Shown: positions 1 to 10,344 of the stretch, one piece after another
Layout of the letters: every line of letters begins with the position of its first letter
Numbering within the stretch: the stretch's first letter is position 1
Assembly: GCF_029227915.1 (NCBI RefSeq)
Contig: NC_079875.1
Coordinates: forward strand, 41,809,201-41,873,200
Direction: 5' to 3'
Origin: Hydractinia symbiolongicarpus
Taxonomy: Eukaryota; Cnidaria; Hydrozoa; Anthoathecata; Hydractiniidae
Length of the DNA stretch: 64,000 nt
Made by a program: the position numbers and the translations under genes
The notes under the pieces: model-generated
What the model was told of the DNA's origin: nothing
The model's input: the letters and a program-made list of their open reading frames with translations, nothing else
The model's database searches: none

Positions 1-65
1 TTTAAAAAATCGTTCGGGTAATGAGTTTACTCCCTGGGTACTTTCTTTGTATACATTCGACTATA

Positions 66-78
66 CGGGCCAAGCCCG
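66..78. other. GC-rich 5-bp hairpin in the monomer core
   Basis: CGGGC, loop CAA, GCCCG is a perfect 5-bp inverted repeat, repeated in most monomers that carry the CCAAGCCCGG core. The CCGAGTCCGG and CTGAGTCCGG variants keep the same geometry with one G-T wobble in the stem. The GGGCAAGCCCGG and GAGCTGAGTCC variants weaken it by a mismatch. It is short, is not followed by a T run and is not a terminator. A structural role is possible but unproven. Confidence 0.55.
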
Positions 79-142
79 GGATTTACGGGAAATCGCGAGT
101 TTTCGTTTGTCGGCGATTAAACTTCTTTTATTCAGCGTCTCA

Positions 143-164
143 TCAAAAATGAAAACATTTTTGA
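143..164. other. AT-rich dyad (perfect 9-bp inverted repeat, 4-nt loop), recurring once per monomer
   Basis: TCAAAAATG, then AAAA, then CATTTTTGA form a perfect 9-bp inverted repeat with a four-base centre. The element recurs about every 203 bp. Many monomers keep all nine pairs. The CATTTTTAAAAAC variants common after 26 kb keep seven pairs, and the CATTTCTG variants have one mismatch. Such a dyad can extrude as a short hairpin or serve as a symmetric protein-binding site. Which of these, if either, is inference only. It lies between two GTCTCAT direct repeats. Confidence 0.75.
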
Positions 165-471
165 AAACTACAAGTCTTATGCGTTTTAGTGGTGAAAAAC
201 TAATTTAAAAAATCGTTCGGGTAATGAGTTTACTCCCTGGGTACTTTCTTTGTATACATTCGACTATACGGGCCAAGCCCGGGATTTACGGGAAATCGCG
301 AGTTTTCGTTTGTCGGCAATTAAACCTCTTTCATTAAGCGTCTCATTAAAAATGAAAACATTTTTGAAAACTACAAGTCTCATTCGTTCTAGTGGTGCAG
401 AAATAATTTAAAAATCGTTCGGGAAATTAGTTTTCTCCCTAGGTACTTTCTTTGTATACTTTTGACTATAC

Positions 472-504
472 GGGCCAAGCCCGGGATTTACGGGAAATCG
501 CGGG
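472..504 (+). other. Four GGG tracts in the monomer core (loose potential G-quadruplex)
   Basis: GGG occurs at 472-474, 483-485, 492-494 and 502-504, with loops of 8, 6 and 7 bases. The same arrangement recurs in every monomer whose core reads ACGGG, CCCGGG, ACGGG, GCGGG. It slightly exceeds the usual loop limit of seven, so it is a weak quadruplex candidate. The first tract also competes with the local CGGGC/GCCCG hairpin. The spacing of CGGG every 9-10 bases looks like a small internal subrepeat. Confidence 0.4.
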
Positions 505-1539
505 TTTTCGTTTGACGGCGATTAAACTTCCTTTATTCAGCGTCTCATCAAAAATGAAAACATTTTTAAAAACTACAAGTCTTATGCGTTTTAGTGGTGA
601 AAAAATAATTCAAAAAATCGTTCTGGAAATGAGTTTACTCACAGGGTACTTTCTTTGTGTACATTCGACTATACGGGCCAAGCCCGTGATTTACGGGAAA
701 TCGCGGGTTTTCATTTGCCTGCGATTAAACCCCTTTCATTAAGCGTCTCATCAAAAATGAAAACATTTTTGAAAACTACAAGTCTCATGCGTTTTAGTGG
801 AGAGAAAATAATTTAAAAAATCGTTCGGGAAATGAATTTACTCCCTGGGTACTTTCTTTGTATACATTCGACTATACGGGCCAAGCCCGGGATTTACGGG
901 AAATCGCGGGTTTTCGTTTGTCGGCAATTAAACCTCTTTCATTAAGCGTCTCATTAAATAATGAAAACATTTTTGAAAACTACAAGTCTCATTCGTTCTA
1001 GTGGTGCAGAAATAATTTGAAAAATCGTTCGGGAAATCAGTTTACTTCCTAGGTACTTTCTTTGTATACTTCTGACTATACGGGCCAAGCCCGGGATTTA
1101 CGGGAGATCGCGGGTTTTCGTTTGACGGCGATTAAACTTCTTTTATTCAGCGTCTCATCAAAAATGAAAACATTTTTGAAAACTACAAGTCTCATGCGTT
1201 TTAGTGGAGAGAAAATAATTTAAAAAATCGTTCGGGAAATGAATTTACTCCCTGGGTACTTTCTTTGTATACATTCGACTATACGGGCCAAGCCCGGGAT
1301 TTACGGGAAATCGCGGGTTTTCGTTTGTCGGCAATTAAACCTCTTTCATTAAGCGTCTCATTAAAAATGAAAACATTTTTGGAAACTACAAGTCTCATTC
1401 GTTCTAGTGGTGCAGAAATAATTTGAAAAATCGTTCGGAAAATCAGTTTACTTTCTAGGTACTTTCTTTGTATACTTTTGACTATACGGGCCAAGCCCGG
1501 GATTTACGGGAAATCGCGGGTTTTCGTTTGACGGCGATT

Positions 1540-3205
1540 AAACTTCTTTTATTCAGCGTCTCATCAAAAATGAAAACATTTTTGAAAACTACAAGTCTTA
1601 TGCCTTTTAGTGGTGAAAAACTAATTTAAAAAATCGTTCTGGAAATGTGTTTACTCACAGGGTACTTTCTTTGTGTACATTCGACTATACGGGCCAAGCC
1701 CGTGATTTACGGGAAATCGCGGGTTTTCATTTGCCGGCGATTAAACCCCTTTCATTAAGCGTCTCATCAAAAATGAAAACATTTTTGAAAACTACAAGTC
1801 TCATGCGTTTTAGTGGAGAGAAAATAATTTAAAAAATCGTTCGGGAAATGAATTTACTCCCTGGGTACTTTCTTTGTATACATTCGACTATACGGGCCAA
1901 GCCCGGGATTTACGGGAAATCGCGGGTTTTCGTTTGCCGGCGATTAAACCCCTTTCATTAAGCGTCTCATCACAAATGAAAACATTTTTGAAAACTACAA
2001 GTCTCATGCGTTTTAGTGGTGAAAAAATAATTTAAAACATCGTTCTGGAAATGAGTTTACTCACAGGGTACTTTCTTCGTATACATTCGACTATACGGGC
2101 CAAGCCCGGGATTTACGAGAAATCGCGGGTTTTCGTTTGCCGGCGATTAAACACTTTTCATTAGGCGTCTCATCAAAAATGAAAACATTTTTGAAAACTA
2201 CAAGTCTCATGCGTTTTAGTGGTGAAAAATAATTTAAAAAATCGTTCAGGAAATGAGTTTACTCCCTGGGTACTTTCTTTGTATACATTTGACTATACGG
2301 GCCAAGCCCGGGATTTACGGGAAATCGTGGGTTTTCGTTTACCGGCGATTAAACTTCTTTTATTCAGCGTCTCATCAAAAATGAAAACATTTTTGAAAAC
2401 TACAAGTCTTATGCCTTTTAGTGGTGAAAAACTAATTTAAAAAATCGTTCTGGAAATGTGTTTACTCACAGGGTACTTTCTTTGTGTACATTCGACTATA
2501 CGGGCCAAGCCCGTGATTTACGGGAAATCGCGGGTTTTCATTTGCCGGCGATTAAACCCCTTTCATTAAGCGTCTCATCAAAAATGAAAACATTTTTGAA
2601 AACTACAAGTCTCATGCGTTTTAGTGGAGAGAAAATAATTTAAAAAATCGTTCGGGAAATGAATTTACTCCCTGGGTACTTTCTTTGTATACATTCGACT
2701 ATACGGGCCAAGCCCGGGATTTACGGGAAATCGCGGGTTTTCGTTTGCCGGCGATTAAACCCCTTTCATTAAGCGTCTCATCACAAATGAAAACATTTTT
2801 GAAAACTACAAGTCTCATGCGTTTTAGTGGTGAAAAAATAATTTAAAACATCGTTCTGGAAATGAGTTTACTCACAGGGTACTTTCTTCGTATACATTCG
2901 ACTATACGGGCCAAGCCCGGGATTTACGAGAAATCGCGGGTTTTCGTTTGCCGGCGATTAAACACTTTTCATTAGGCGTCTCATCAAAAATGAAAACATT
3001 TTTGAAAACTACAAGTCTCATGCGTTTTAGTGGTGAAAAATAATTTAAAAAATCGTTCGGGAAATGAGTTTACTCCCTGGGTACTTTCTTTGTATACATT
3101 TGACTATACGGGCCAAGCCCGGGATTTACGGGAAATCGTGGGTTTTCGTTTACCGGCGATTAAACTTCTTTTATTCAGCGTCTCATCAAAAATGAAAACA
3201 TTTTT
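1540..3205 (+). repeat. 4-mer higher-order repeat, two copies of ~811 bp
   Basis: Units of about 811 bp run from ~1,540 to ~2,350 and from ~2,351 to ~3,205. Rare variants repeat at this spacing: TTATGCCTTTTAGTGG near 1,598 and 2,409, CTTTGTGTACATTCG near 1,667 and 2,478, ATCACAAATG near 1,969 and 2,780, and TTTCTTCGTATAC near 2,073 and 2,884. The two copies are almost identical. The second runs directly into the 12-mer block that overlaps it. Confidence 0.85.
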
Positions 3206-6200
3206 GAAAACTACAAGTCTCATACGTTTTAGTGGAGAGAAAATAATTTAAAAAATCGTTCTGGAAATGAGTTTACTCCCTGGGTACTTTCTTTGTATAC
3301 TTTTGACTATACGGGCCGAGTCCGGGGTTTACGGGAAATGGCGGGTTTTCGTTTGACGGCGATTAAACTTCTTTTATTCAGCGTCTCATCCAATATGACA
3401 ACATTTTTGAAAACTACAAGTCTCATGCGTTTTAGTGGTGAAAAGATAATTTAAAAAATCGTATTGGAAATGAGTTTACTCCCTGGGTACTTTCTTTGTA
3501 TACATTCGACTATACGGGCCAAGCCCGGGATTTACGGGAAATCGCGGGTTTTCGTTAGCCGGCGATTAAACCACATTCATTAAGCGTCTCATCAAAAATG
3601 AAAACATTTCTGAAAACTATAAGTCTCATACGTTTTAGTGGTGAAAAAATAATTTTAAAAATCGTTCGGGAAATAAGTTTACTCCCTGGGTACTTTCTTT
3701 GTATACTTTTGACTATACGGGCCGAGTCCGGGATTTACGGGAAATCGCGGGTTTTCGTTTGCCGGCAATTAAACTTCTTTTATTCAGCGTCTCATCAAAA
3801 ATGAAAACACTTTTGAAAACTACAAGTCTCATGCGTTTTTGTGGTAAAAAAATAATTTAAAAAATCGTTTGGGAAATGAGTTTACTCCCTGGGTACTTTC
3901 TTTGTATACATTCGACTATACGAGCCAAGCCCGAGATTTACGGGAAATCGCGGGTTTTCGTTTGTCGGCGATTAAACCTCTTTCATTAAGCGTCTCATTG
4001 AAAATGAAAACATTTTTGAAAACTACAAGTCTCATTCGTTCTAGTGGTGCAGAAATAATTTGAAAAATCGTTCGGGAAATCAGTTTACTCCCTGGGTACT
4101 TTCTTTAGATACATTCAACTATACGGGCCAAGCCCGCGATTTACGGGAAATCGCGGGTTTTGGTATGCCGGCGATTAAACTTCTTTTATTCAGCGTCTCA
4201 TCAAAAATGAAAACACTTTTGAAAACTACAAGTCTCATGCGTTTTAGTGGTGACAAAATAATTTAAAAAATCGTTTGGGAAATGAGTTTACTCCCTGAGT
4301 ACTTTCTTTGTATACTTTTGACTATACGGGCCAAGCCCGGGATTTACGGGAAATCGCGGGTTTTCATTTGCCGGCGATTAAACCCCTTTCATTAAGCGTC
4401 TCATCAAAAATGAAAAAATTTTTGAAAACTACAAGTCTCATGCGTTTTAGTGGAGAGAAAATAATTTGAAAAATCGTTCGGGAAATGAGTTTACTCCCTG
4501 GGTACTTTCTTTGTATACATTCGACTATACGGGCCAAGCCCGGGATTTACGGGAAATCGCGGGTTTTCGTTTGACGGCAATTAAACTTCTTTTATTCAGC
4601 GTCTCATCAAAAATGAAAACATTTTTGAAAACTACAAGTCTTATGCGTTTTAGTGGTGAAAAACTAATTTAAAAAATCGCTTGGGAAATGAGTTTACTCC
4701 CTGGGTACTTTCTTTGTATACTTTTGACAATGCGGGCCAACTCGGGATTTACGGGAAATCGTGGGTTTTCGTTTGCCGGCGATTACACTTCTTTTAATCA
4801 GCGTCTCATCAAAAAATGAAAACATTTTTGAAAACTACAAGTCTCATACGTTTTAGTGGAGAGAAAATAATTTAAAAATCGTTCGGGTAATGAGTTTACT
4901 CCCTGGGTACTTTCTTTGTATACATTCGACTATACGGGCCAAGCCCGGGATTTACGGGAAATCGCGAGTTTTCGTTTGTCGGCAATTAAACCTCTTTCAT
5001 TAAGCGTCTCATTAAAAATGAAAACATTTTTGAAAACTACAAGTCTCATTCGTTCTAGTGGTGCAGAAATAATTTGAAAATCGTTCGGGAAATTAGTTTT
5101 CTCCCTAGGTACTTTCTTTGTATACTTTTGACTATACGGGCCAAGCCCGGGATTTACGGGAAATCGCGGGTTTTCGTTTGACGGCGATTAAACTTCCTTT
5201 ATTCAGCGTCTCATCAAAAATGAAAACATTTTTAAAAACTACAAGTCTTATGCGTTTTAGTGGTGAAAAAATAATTTAAAACATCGTTCTGGAAATGAGT
5301 TTACTCACAGGGTACTTTCTTCGTATACATTCGACTATACGGGCCAAGCCTGGGATTTACGAGAAATCGCGGGTTTTCGTTTGCCGGCGATTAAACACTT
5401 TTCATTAGGCGTCTCATCAAAAATGAAAACATTTTTGAAAACTACAAGTCTCATGCGTTTTAGTGGTGAAAAAATAATTTAAAAAATCGTTCGGGAAATG
5501 AGTTTACTCCCTGGGTACTTTCTTTGTATACATTTGACTATACGGGCCAAGCCCGGGATTTACGGGAAATCGTGGGTTTTCGTTTACCGGCGATTAAACT
5601 TCTTTTATTCAGCGTCTCATCAAAAATGAAAACATTTTTGAAAACTACAAGTCTCATACGTTTTAGTGGAGAGAAAATAATTTAAAAAATCGTTCTGGAA
5701 ATGAGTTTACTCCCTGGGTACTTTCTTTGTATACTTTTGACTATACGGGCCGAGTCCGGGGTTTACGGGAAATGGCGGGTTTTCGTTTGACGGCGATTAA
5801 ACTTCTTTTATTCAGCGTCTCATCCAATATGACAACATTTTTGAAAACTACAAGTCTCATGCGTTTTAGTGGTGAAAAGATAATTTCAAAAATCGTATTG
5901 GAAATGAGTTTACTCCCTGGGTACTTTCTTTGTATACATTCGACTATACGGGCCAAGCCCGGGATTTACGGGAAATCGCGGGTTTTCGTTAGCCGGCGAT
6001 TAAACCACATTCATTAAGCGTCTCATCAAAAATGAAAACATTTCTGAAAACTATAAGTCTCATACGTTTTAGTGGTGAAAAAATAATTTTAAAAATCGTT
6101 CGGGAAATAAGTTTACTCCCTGGGTACTTTCTTTGTATACTTTTGACTATACGGGCCGAGTCCGGGATTTACGGGAAATCGCGGGTTTTCGTTTGCCGGC

Positions 6201-7705
6201 AATTAAACTTCTTTTATTCAGCGTCTCATCAAAAATGAAAACACTTTTGAAAACTACAAGTCTCATGCGTTTTTGTGGTAAAAAAATAATTTAAAAAATC
6301 GTTTGGGAAATGAGTTTACTCCCTGGGTACTTTCTTTGTATACATTCGACTATACGAGCCAAGCCCGAGATTTACGGGAAATCGCGGGTTTTCGTTTGTC
6401 GGCGATTAAACCTCTTTCATTAAGCGTCTCATTGAAAATGAAAACATTTTTGAAAACTACAAGTCTCATTCGTTCTAGTGGTGCAGAAATAATTTGAAAA
6501 ATCGTTCGGGAAATCAGTTTACTCCCTGGTTACTTTCTTTAGATACATTCAACTATACGGGCCAAGCCCACGATTTACGGGAAATCGCGGGTTTTGGTAT
6601 GCCGGCGATTAAACTTCTTTTATTCAGCGTCTCATCAAAAATGAAAACACTTTTGAAAACTACAAGTCTCATGCGTTTTAGTGGTGACAAAATAATTTAA
6701 AAAATCGTTTGGGAAATGAGTTTACTCCCTGAGTACTTTCTTTGTATACTTTTGACTATACGGGCCAAGCCCGGGATTTACGGGAAATCGCGGGTTTTCA
6801 TTTGCCGGCGATTAAACCCCTTTCATTAAGCGTCTGATCAAAAATGAAAATTTTTTTGAAAACTACAAGTCTCATGCGTTTTAGTGGAGAGAAAATAATT
6901 TGAAAAATCGTTCGGGAAATGAGTTTACTCCCTGGGTACTTTCTTTGTATACATTCGACTATACGGGCCAAGCCCGGGATTTACGGGAAATCGCGGGTTT
7001 TCGTTTGACGGCAATTAAACTTCTTTTATTCAGCGTCTCATCAAAAATGAAAACATTTTTGAAAACTACAAGTCTTATGCGTTTTAGTGGTGAAAAACTA
7101 ATTTAAAAAATCGCTTGGGAAATGAGTTTACTCCCTGGGTACTTTCTTTGTATACTTTTGACAATGCGGGCCAACTCGGGATTTACGGGAAATCGTGGGT
7201 TTTCGTTTGCCGGCGATTACACTTCTTTTAATCAGCGTCTCATCAAAAAATGAAAACATTTTTGAAAACTACAAGTCTCATACGTTTTAGTGGAGAGAAA
7301 ATAATTTAAAAATCGTTCGGGTAATGAGTTTACTCCCTGGGTACTTTCTTTGTATACATTCGACTATACGGCCAAGCCCGGGATTTACGGGAAATCGCGA
7401 GTTTTCGTTTGTCGGCAATTAAACCTCTTTCATTAAGCGTCTCATTAAAAATGAAAACATTTTTGAAAACTACAAGTCTCATTCGTTCTAGTGGTGCAGA
7501 AATAATTTGAAAATCGTTCGGGAAATTAGTTTTCTCCCTAGGTACTTTCTTTGTATACTTTTGACTATACGGGCCAAGCCCGGGATTTACGGGAAATCGC
7601 GGGTTTTCGTTTGACGGCGATTAAACTTCCTTTATTCAGCGTCTCATCAAAAATGAAAACATTTTTAAAAACTACAAGTCTTATGCGTTTTAGTGGTGAA
7701 AAAAT
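2838..7705 (+). repeat. 12-mer higher-order repeat, two tandem copies of 2,434 bp
   Basis: The segment ~2,838-5,271 is repeated as ~5,272-7,705 with a constant offset of 2,434 bp (12 monomers). Markers shared at that offset include TTTCTTTAGATACATTCAAC near 4,101 and 6,535, TTTTTGTGGTAAAA near 3,835 and 6,269, GACAATGCGGGCCAACTCGG near 4,726 and 7,160, and CATCCAATATGACAAC near 3,387 and 5,821. Only a handful of substitutions or single-base indels separate the copies. The left end keeps the ACATCGTTCTGG monomer with the TTACGAGAAATC core. After ~7,705 the match is lost as the sequence switches to the left-edge type. Confidence 0.9.
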
Positions 7706-7969
7706 AATTCAAAAAATCGTTCGGGAAATGAATTTACTCCCTGGGTACTTTCTTTGTATACATTCGACTATACGGGCCAAGCCCGGGATTTACGGGAAAT
7801 CGCGGGTTTTCGTTTGTCGGCAATTAAACCTCTTTCATTAAGCGTCTCATTAAAAATGAAAACATTTTTGGAAACTACAAGTCTCATTCGTTCTAGTGGT
7901 GCAGAAATAATTTGAAAAATCGTTCGGGAAATCAGTTTACTTCCTAGGTACTTTCTTTGTATACTTTTG

Positions 7970-9840
7970 ACTATACGGGCCAAGCCCGGGATTTACGGGA
8001 AATCGCGGGTTTTCGTTTGACGGCGATTAAACTTCTTTTATTCAGCGTCTCATCAAAAATGAAAACATTTTTGAAAACTACAAGTCTTATGCGTTTTAGT
8101 GGTGAAAAACTAATTTAAAAAATCGTTCGGGTAATGAGTTTACTCCCTGGGTACTTTCTTTGTATACATTCGACTATACGGGCCAAGCCCGGGATTTACG
8201 GGAAATCGCGAGTTTTCGTTTGTCGGCAATTAAACCTCTTTCATTAAGCGTCTCATTAAAAATGAAAACATTTTTGAAAACTACAAGTCTCATTCGTTCT
8301 AGTGGTGCAGAAATAATTTAAAAATCGTTCGGGAAATTAGTTTTCTCCCTAGGTACTTTCTTTGTATACTTTTGACTATATGGGCCAAGCCCGGGATTTA
8401 CGGGAAATCGCGGGTTTTCGTTTGACGGCGATTAAACTTCCTTTATTCAGCGTCTCATCAAAAATGAAAACATTTTTGAAAACTACAAGTCTTATGCGTT
8501 TTAGTGGTGAAAAAATAATTCAAAAAATCGTTCTGGAAATGAGTTTACTCACAGGGTACTTTCTTTGTGTACATTCGACTATACGGGCCAAGCCCGTGAT
8601 TTACGGGAAATCGCGGGTTTTCATTTGCCGGCGATTAAACCCCTTTCATTAAGCTTCTCATCAAAAATGAAAACATTTTTGAAAACTACAAGTCTCATGC
8701 GTTTTAGTGGAGAGAAAATAATTTAAAAAATCGTTCGGGAAATGAATTTACTCCCTGGGTACTTTCTTTGTATACATTCGACTATACGGGCCAAGCCCGG
8801 GATTTACGGGAAATCGCGGGTTTTCGTTTGTCGGCAATTAAACCTCTTTCATTAAGCGTCTCATTAAAAATGAAAACATTTTTGAAAACTACAAGTCTCA
8901 TTCGTTCTAGTGGTGCAGAAATAATTTGAAAAATCTTTTGGGAAATCAGTTTACTTCCTAAGTACTTTCTTTGTATACTTCTGACTATACGGGCCAAGCC
9001 CGGGATTTACGGGAAATCGCGGGTTTTCGTTTGACGGCGATTAAACTTCTTTTATTCAGCGTCTCATCAAAAATGAAAACATTTTTGAAAACTACAAGTC
9101 TCATGCGTTTTAGTGGAGAGAAAATAATTTAAAAAATCGTTCGGGAAATGAATTTACTCCCTGGGTACTTTCTTTGTATACATTCGACTATACGGGCCAA
9201 GCCCGGGATTTACGGCAAATCGCGGGTTTTCGTTTGTCGGCAATTAAACCTCTTTCATTAAGCGTCTCATTAAAAATAAAAACATTTTTGAAACTACAAG
9301 TCTCATTCGTTCTAGTGGTGCAGAAATAATTTGAAAAATCGTTCGGAAAATCAGTTTACTTTCTAGGTACTTTCTTTGTATACTTTTGACTATACGGGCC
9401 AAGCCCGGGATTTACGGGAAATCGCGGGTTTTCGTTTGACGGCGATTAAACTTCTTTTATTTAGCGTCTCATCAAAAATGAAAACATTTTTGAAAACTAC
9501 AAGTCTTATGCCTTTTAGTGGTGAAAAACTAATTTAAAAAATCGTTCTGGAAATGTGTTTACTCACAGGGTACTTTCTTTGTGTACATTCGACTATACGG
9601 GCCAAGCCCGTGATTTACGGGAAATCGCGGGTTTTCATTTGCCGGCGATTAAACCCCTTTCATTAAGCGTCTCATCAAAAATGAAAACATTTTTGAAAAC
9701 TACAAGTCTCATGCGTTTTAGTGGAGAGAAAATAATTTAAAAAATCGTTCGGGAAATGAATTTACTCCCTGGGTACTTTCTTTGTATACATTCGACTATA
9801 CGGGCCAAGCCCGGGATTTACGGGAAATCGCGGGTTTTCG
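7970..9840 (+). repeat. Second copy of the left-edge block
   Basis: This is the partner of bases 60-1,930 (offset about 7,908-7,910). It contains the same sequence of GGGTAATGAG, TTAGTTTTCTCCCTAGG, AATAATTCAAAAAATCG and GGTGCAG monomers. It differs by scattered substitutions such as TACGGCAAATCG near 9,213 and CATTAAGCTTCTC near 8,650. The end overlaps the 5-mer duplication described next. Confidence 0.8.
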
Positions 9841-10344
9841 TTTGTCGGCAATTAAACCTCTTTCATTAAGCGTCTCATTAAAAATGAAAACATTTTTGAA
9901 AACTACAAGTCTCATTCGTTCTAGTGGTGCAGAAATAATTTGAAAAATCTTTCGGGAAATCAGTTTACTTCCTAAGTACTTTCTTTGTATACTTCTGACT
10001 ATACGGGCCAAGCCCGGGATTTACGGGAAATCGCGGGTTTTCGTTTGACGGCGATTAAACTTCTTTTATTCAGCGTCTCATCAAAAATGAAAACATTTTT
10101 GAAAACTACAAGTCTCATGCGTTTTAGTGGAGAGAAAATAATTTAAAAAATCGTTCGGGAAATGAATTTACTCCCTGGGTACTTTCTTTGTATACATTCG
10201 ACTATACGGGCCAAGCCCGGGATTTACGGGAAATCGCGGGTTTTCGTTTGTCGGCAATTAAACCTCTTTCATTAAGCGTCTCATTAAAAATGAAAACATT
10301 TTTGAAAACTACAAGTCTTATGCCTTTTAGTGGTGAAAAACTAA
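8540..10344 (+). repeat. 5-mer higher-order repeat (1,014-bp offset) ending in a chimeric monomer
   Basis: Sequence from ~8,540 to ~9,290 recurs at ~9,554-10,304. The rare TTCCTAAGTACTTTC variant sits at 8,954 and 9,968, exactly 1,014 bp apart, and CCCGTGATTTACGG recurs near 8,594 and 9,608. The second copy does not finish the 5-mer. At 10,142-10,344 the monomer starts as the TGTCGGCAATTAAACC type and ends as the TTATGCCTTTTAGTGG type, which joins the array to the older 4-mer succession. Confidence 0.8.

Larger units (their letters stand above)
1..203 (+). repeat. Representative satellite monomer (203 bp)
   Basis: This unit shows the internal layout that applies to all copies. Positions 1-54 are AT-rich with one TCGTTCGGG. 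Positions 55-105 form the GC-rich core, with ATTCG, then ACGGG, CCCGGG and ACGGG, then the ATCGCG segment. Positions 106-203 are AT-rich, with the CGGCGATTAAAC segment, GTCTCAT repeated twice 37 bp apart, an AT-rich dyad, and GCGTTTTAGTGGTG leading to the A/T-rich junction. In a hand-built consensus I count about 80 G+C in 203 (41 G, 39 C) and 13 CpG. Main variable positions are TCCCTGGG / TCACAGGG / TCCTAGG, CATTCGAC / CTTTTGAC, CCAAGCCCGG / CCGAGTCCGG / GGCAAGCCCGG, the CCCCTTTCATTAAG / TTCTTTTATTCAG / CCACTTTCATTAAA blocks, and CATTTTTGAAAAC / CATTTTTAAAAAC / CATTTCTGAAAAC. Confidence 0.95.
60..1930 (+). repeat. Left-edge block, paralogous to 7,970-9,840 (39-monomer offset)
   Basis: From about base 60 to 1,930 the monomer succession matches the block starting 7,910 bp downstream. 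For example the GCGTTTTAGTGGTGAAAAAC segment at 181 recurs at 8,091, and the unusual AAATGTGTTTACTCACAGGG monomer near 1,642 recurs near 9,550. Shared rare features include GGGTAATGAG, CGCGAGTTTTCG and ATTAGTTTTCTCCCTAGG. There are scattered substitutions and a few indels between the copies. The first ~60 bases do not match, so the duplication edge lies just inside the window. Confidence 0.8.

Noticed and set aside
55-70. A true CENP-B box
   Set aside because: The spacing between TTCG and CGGG is six bases instead of seven and the required internal A is not in register.
66-78. Rho-independent terminator
   Set aside because: The 5-bp GC hairpin is too short, is not followed by a T run, and recurs in every monomer without genes.
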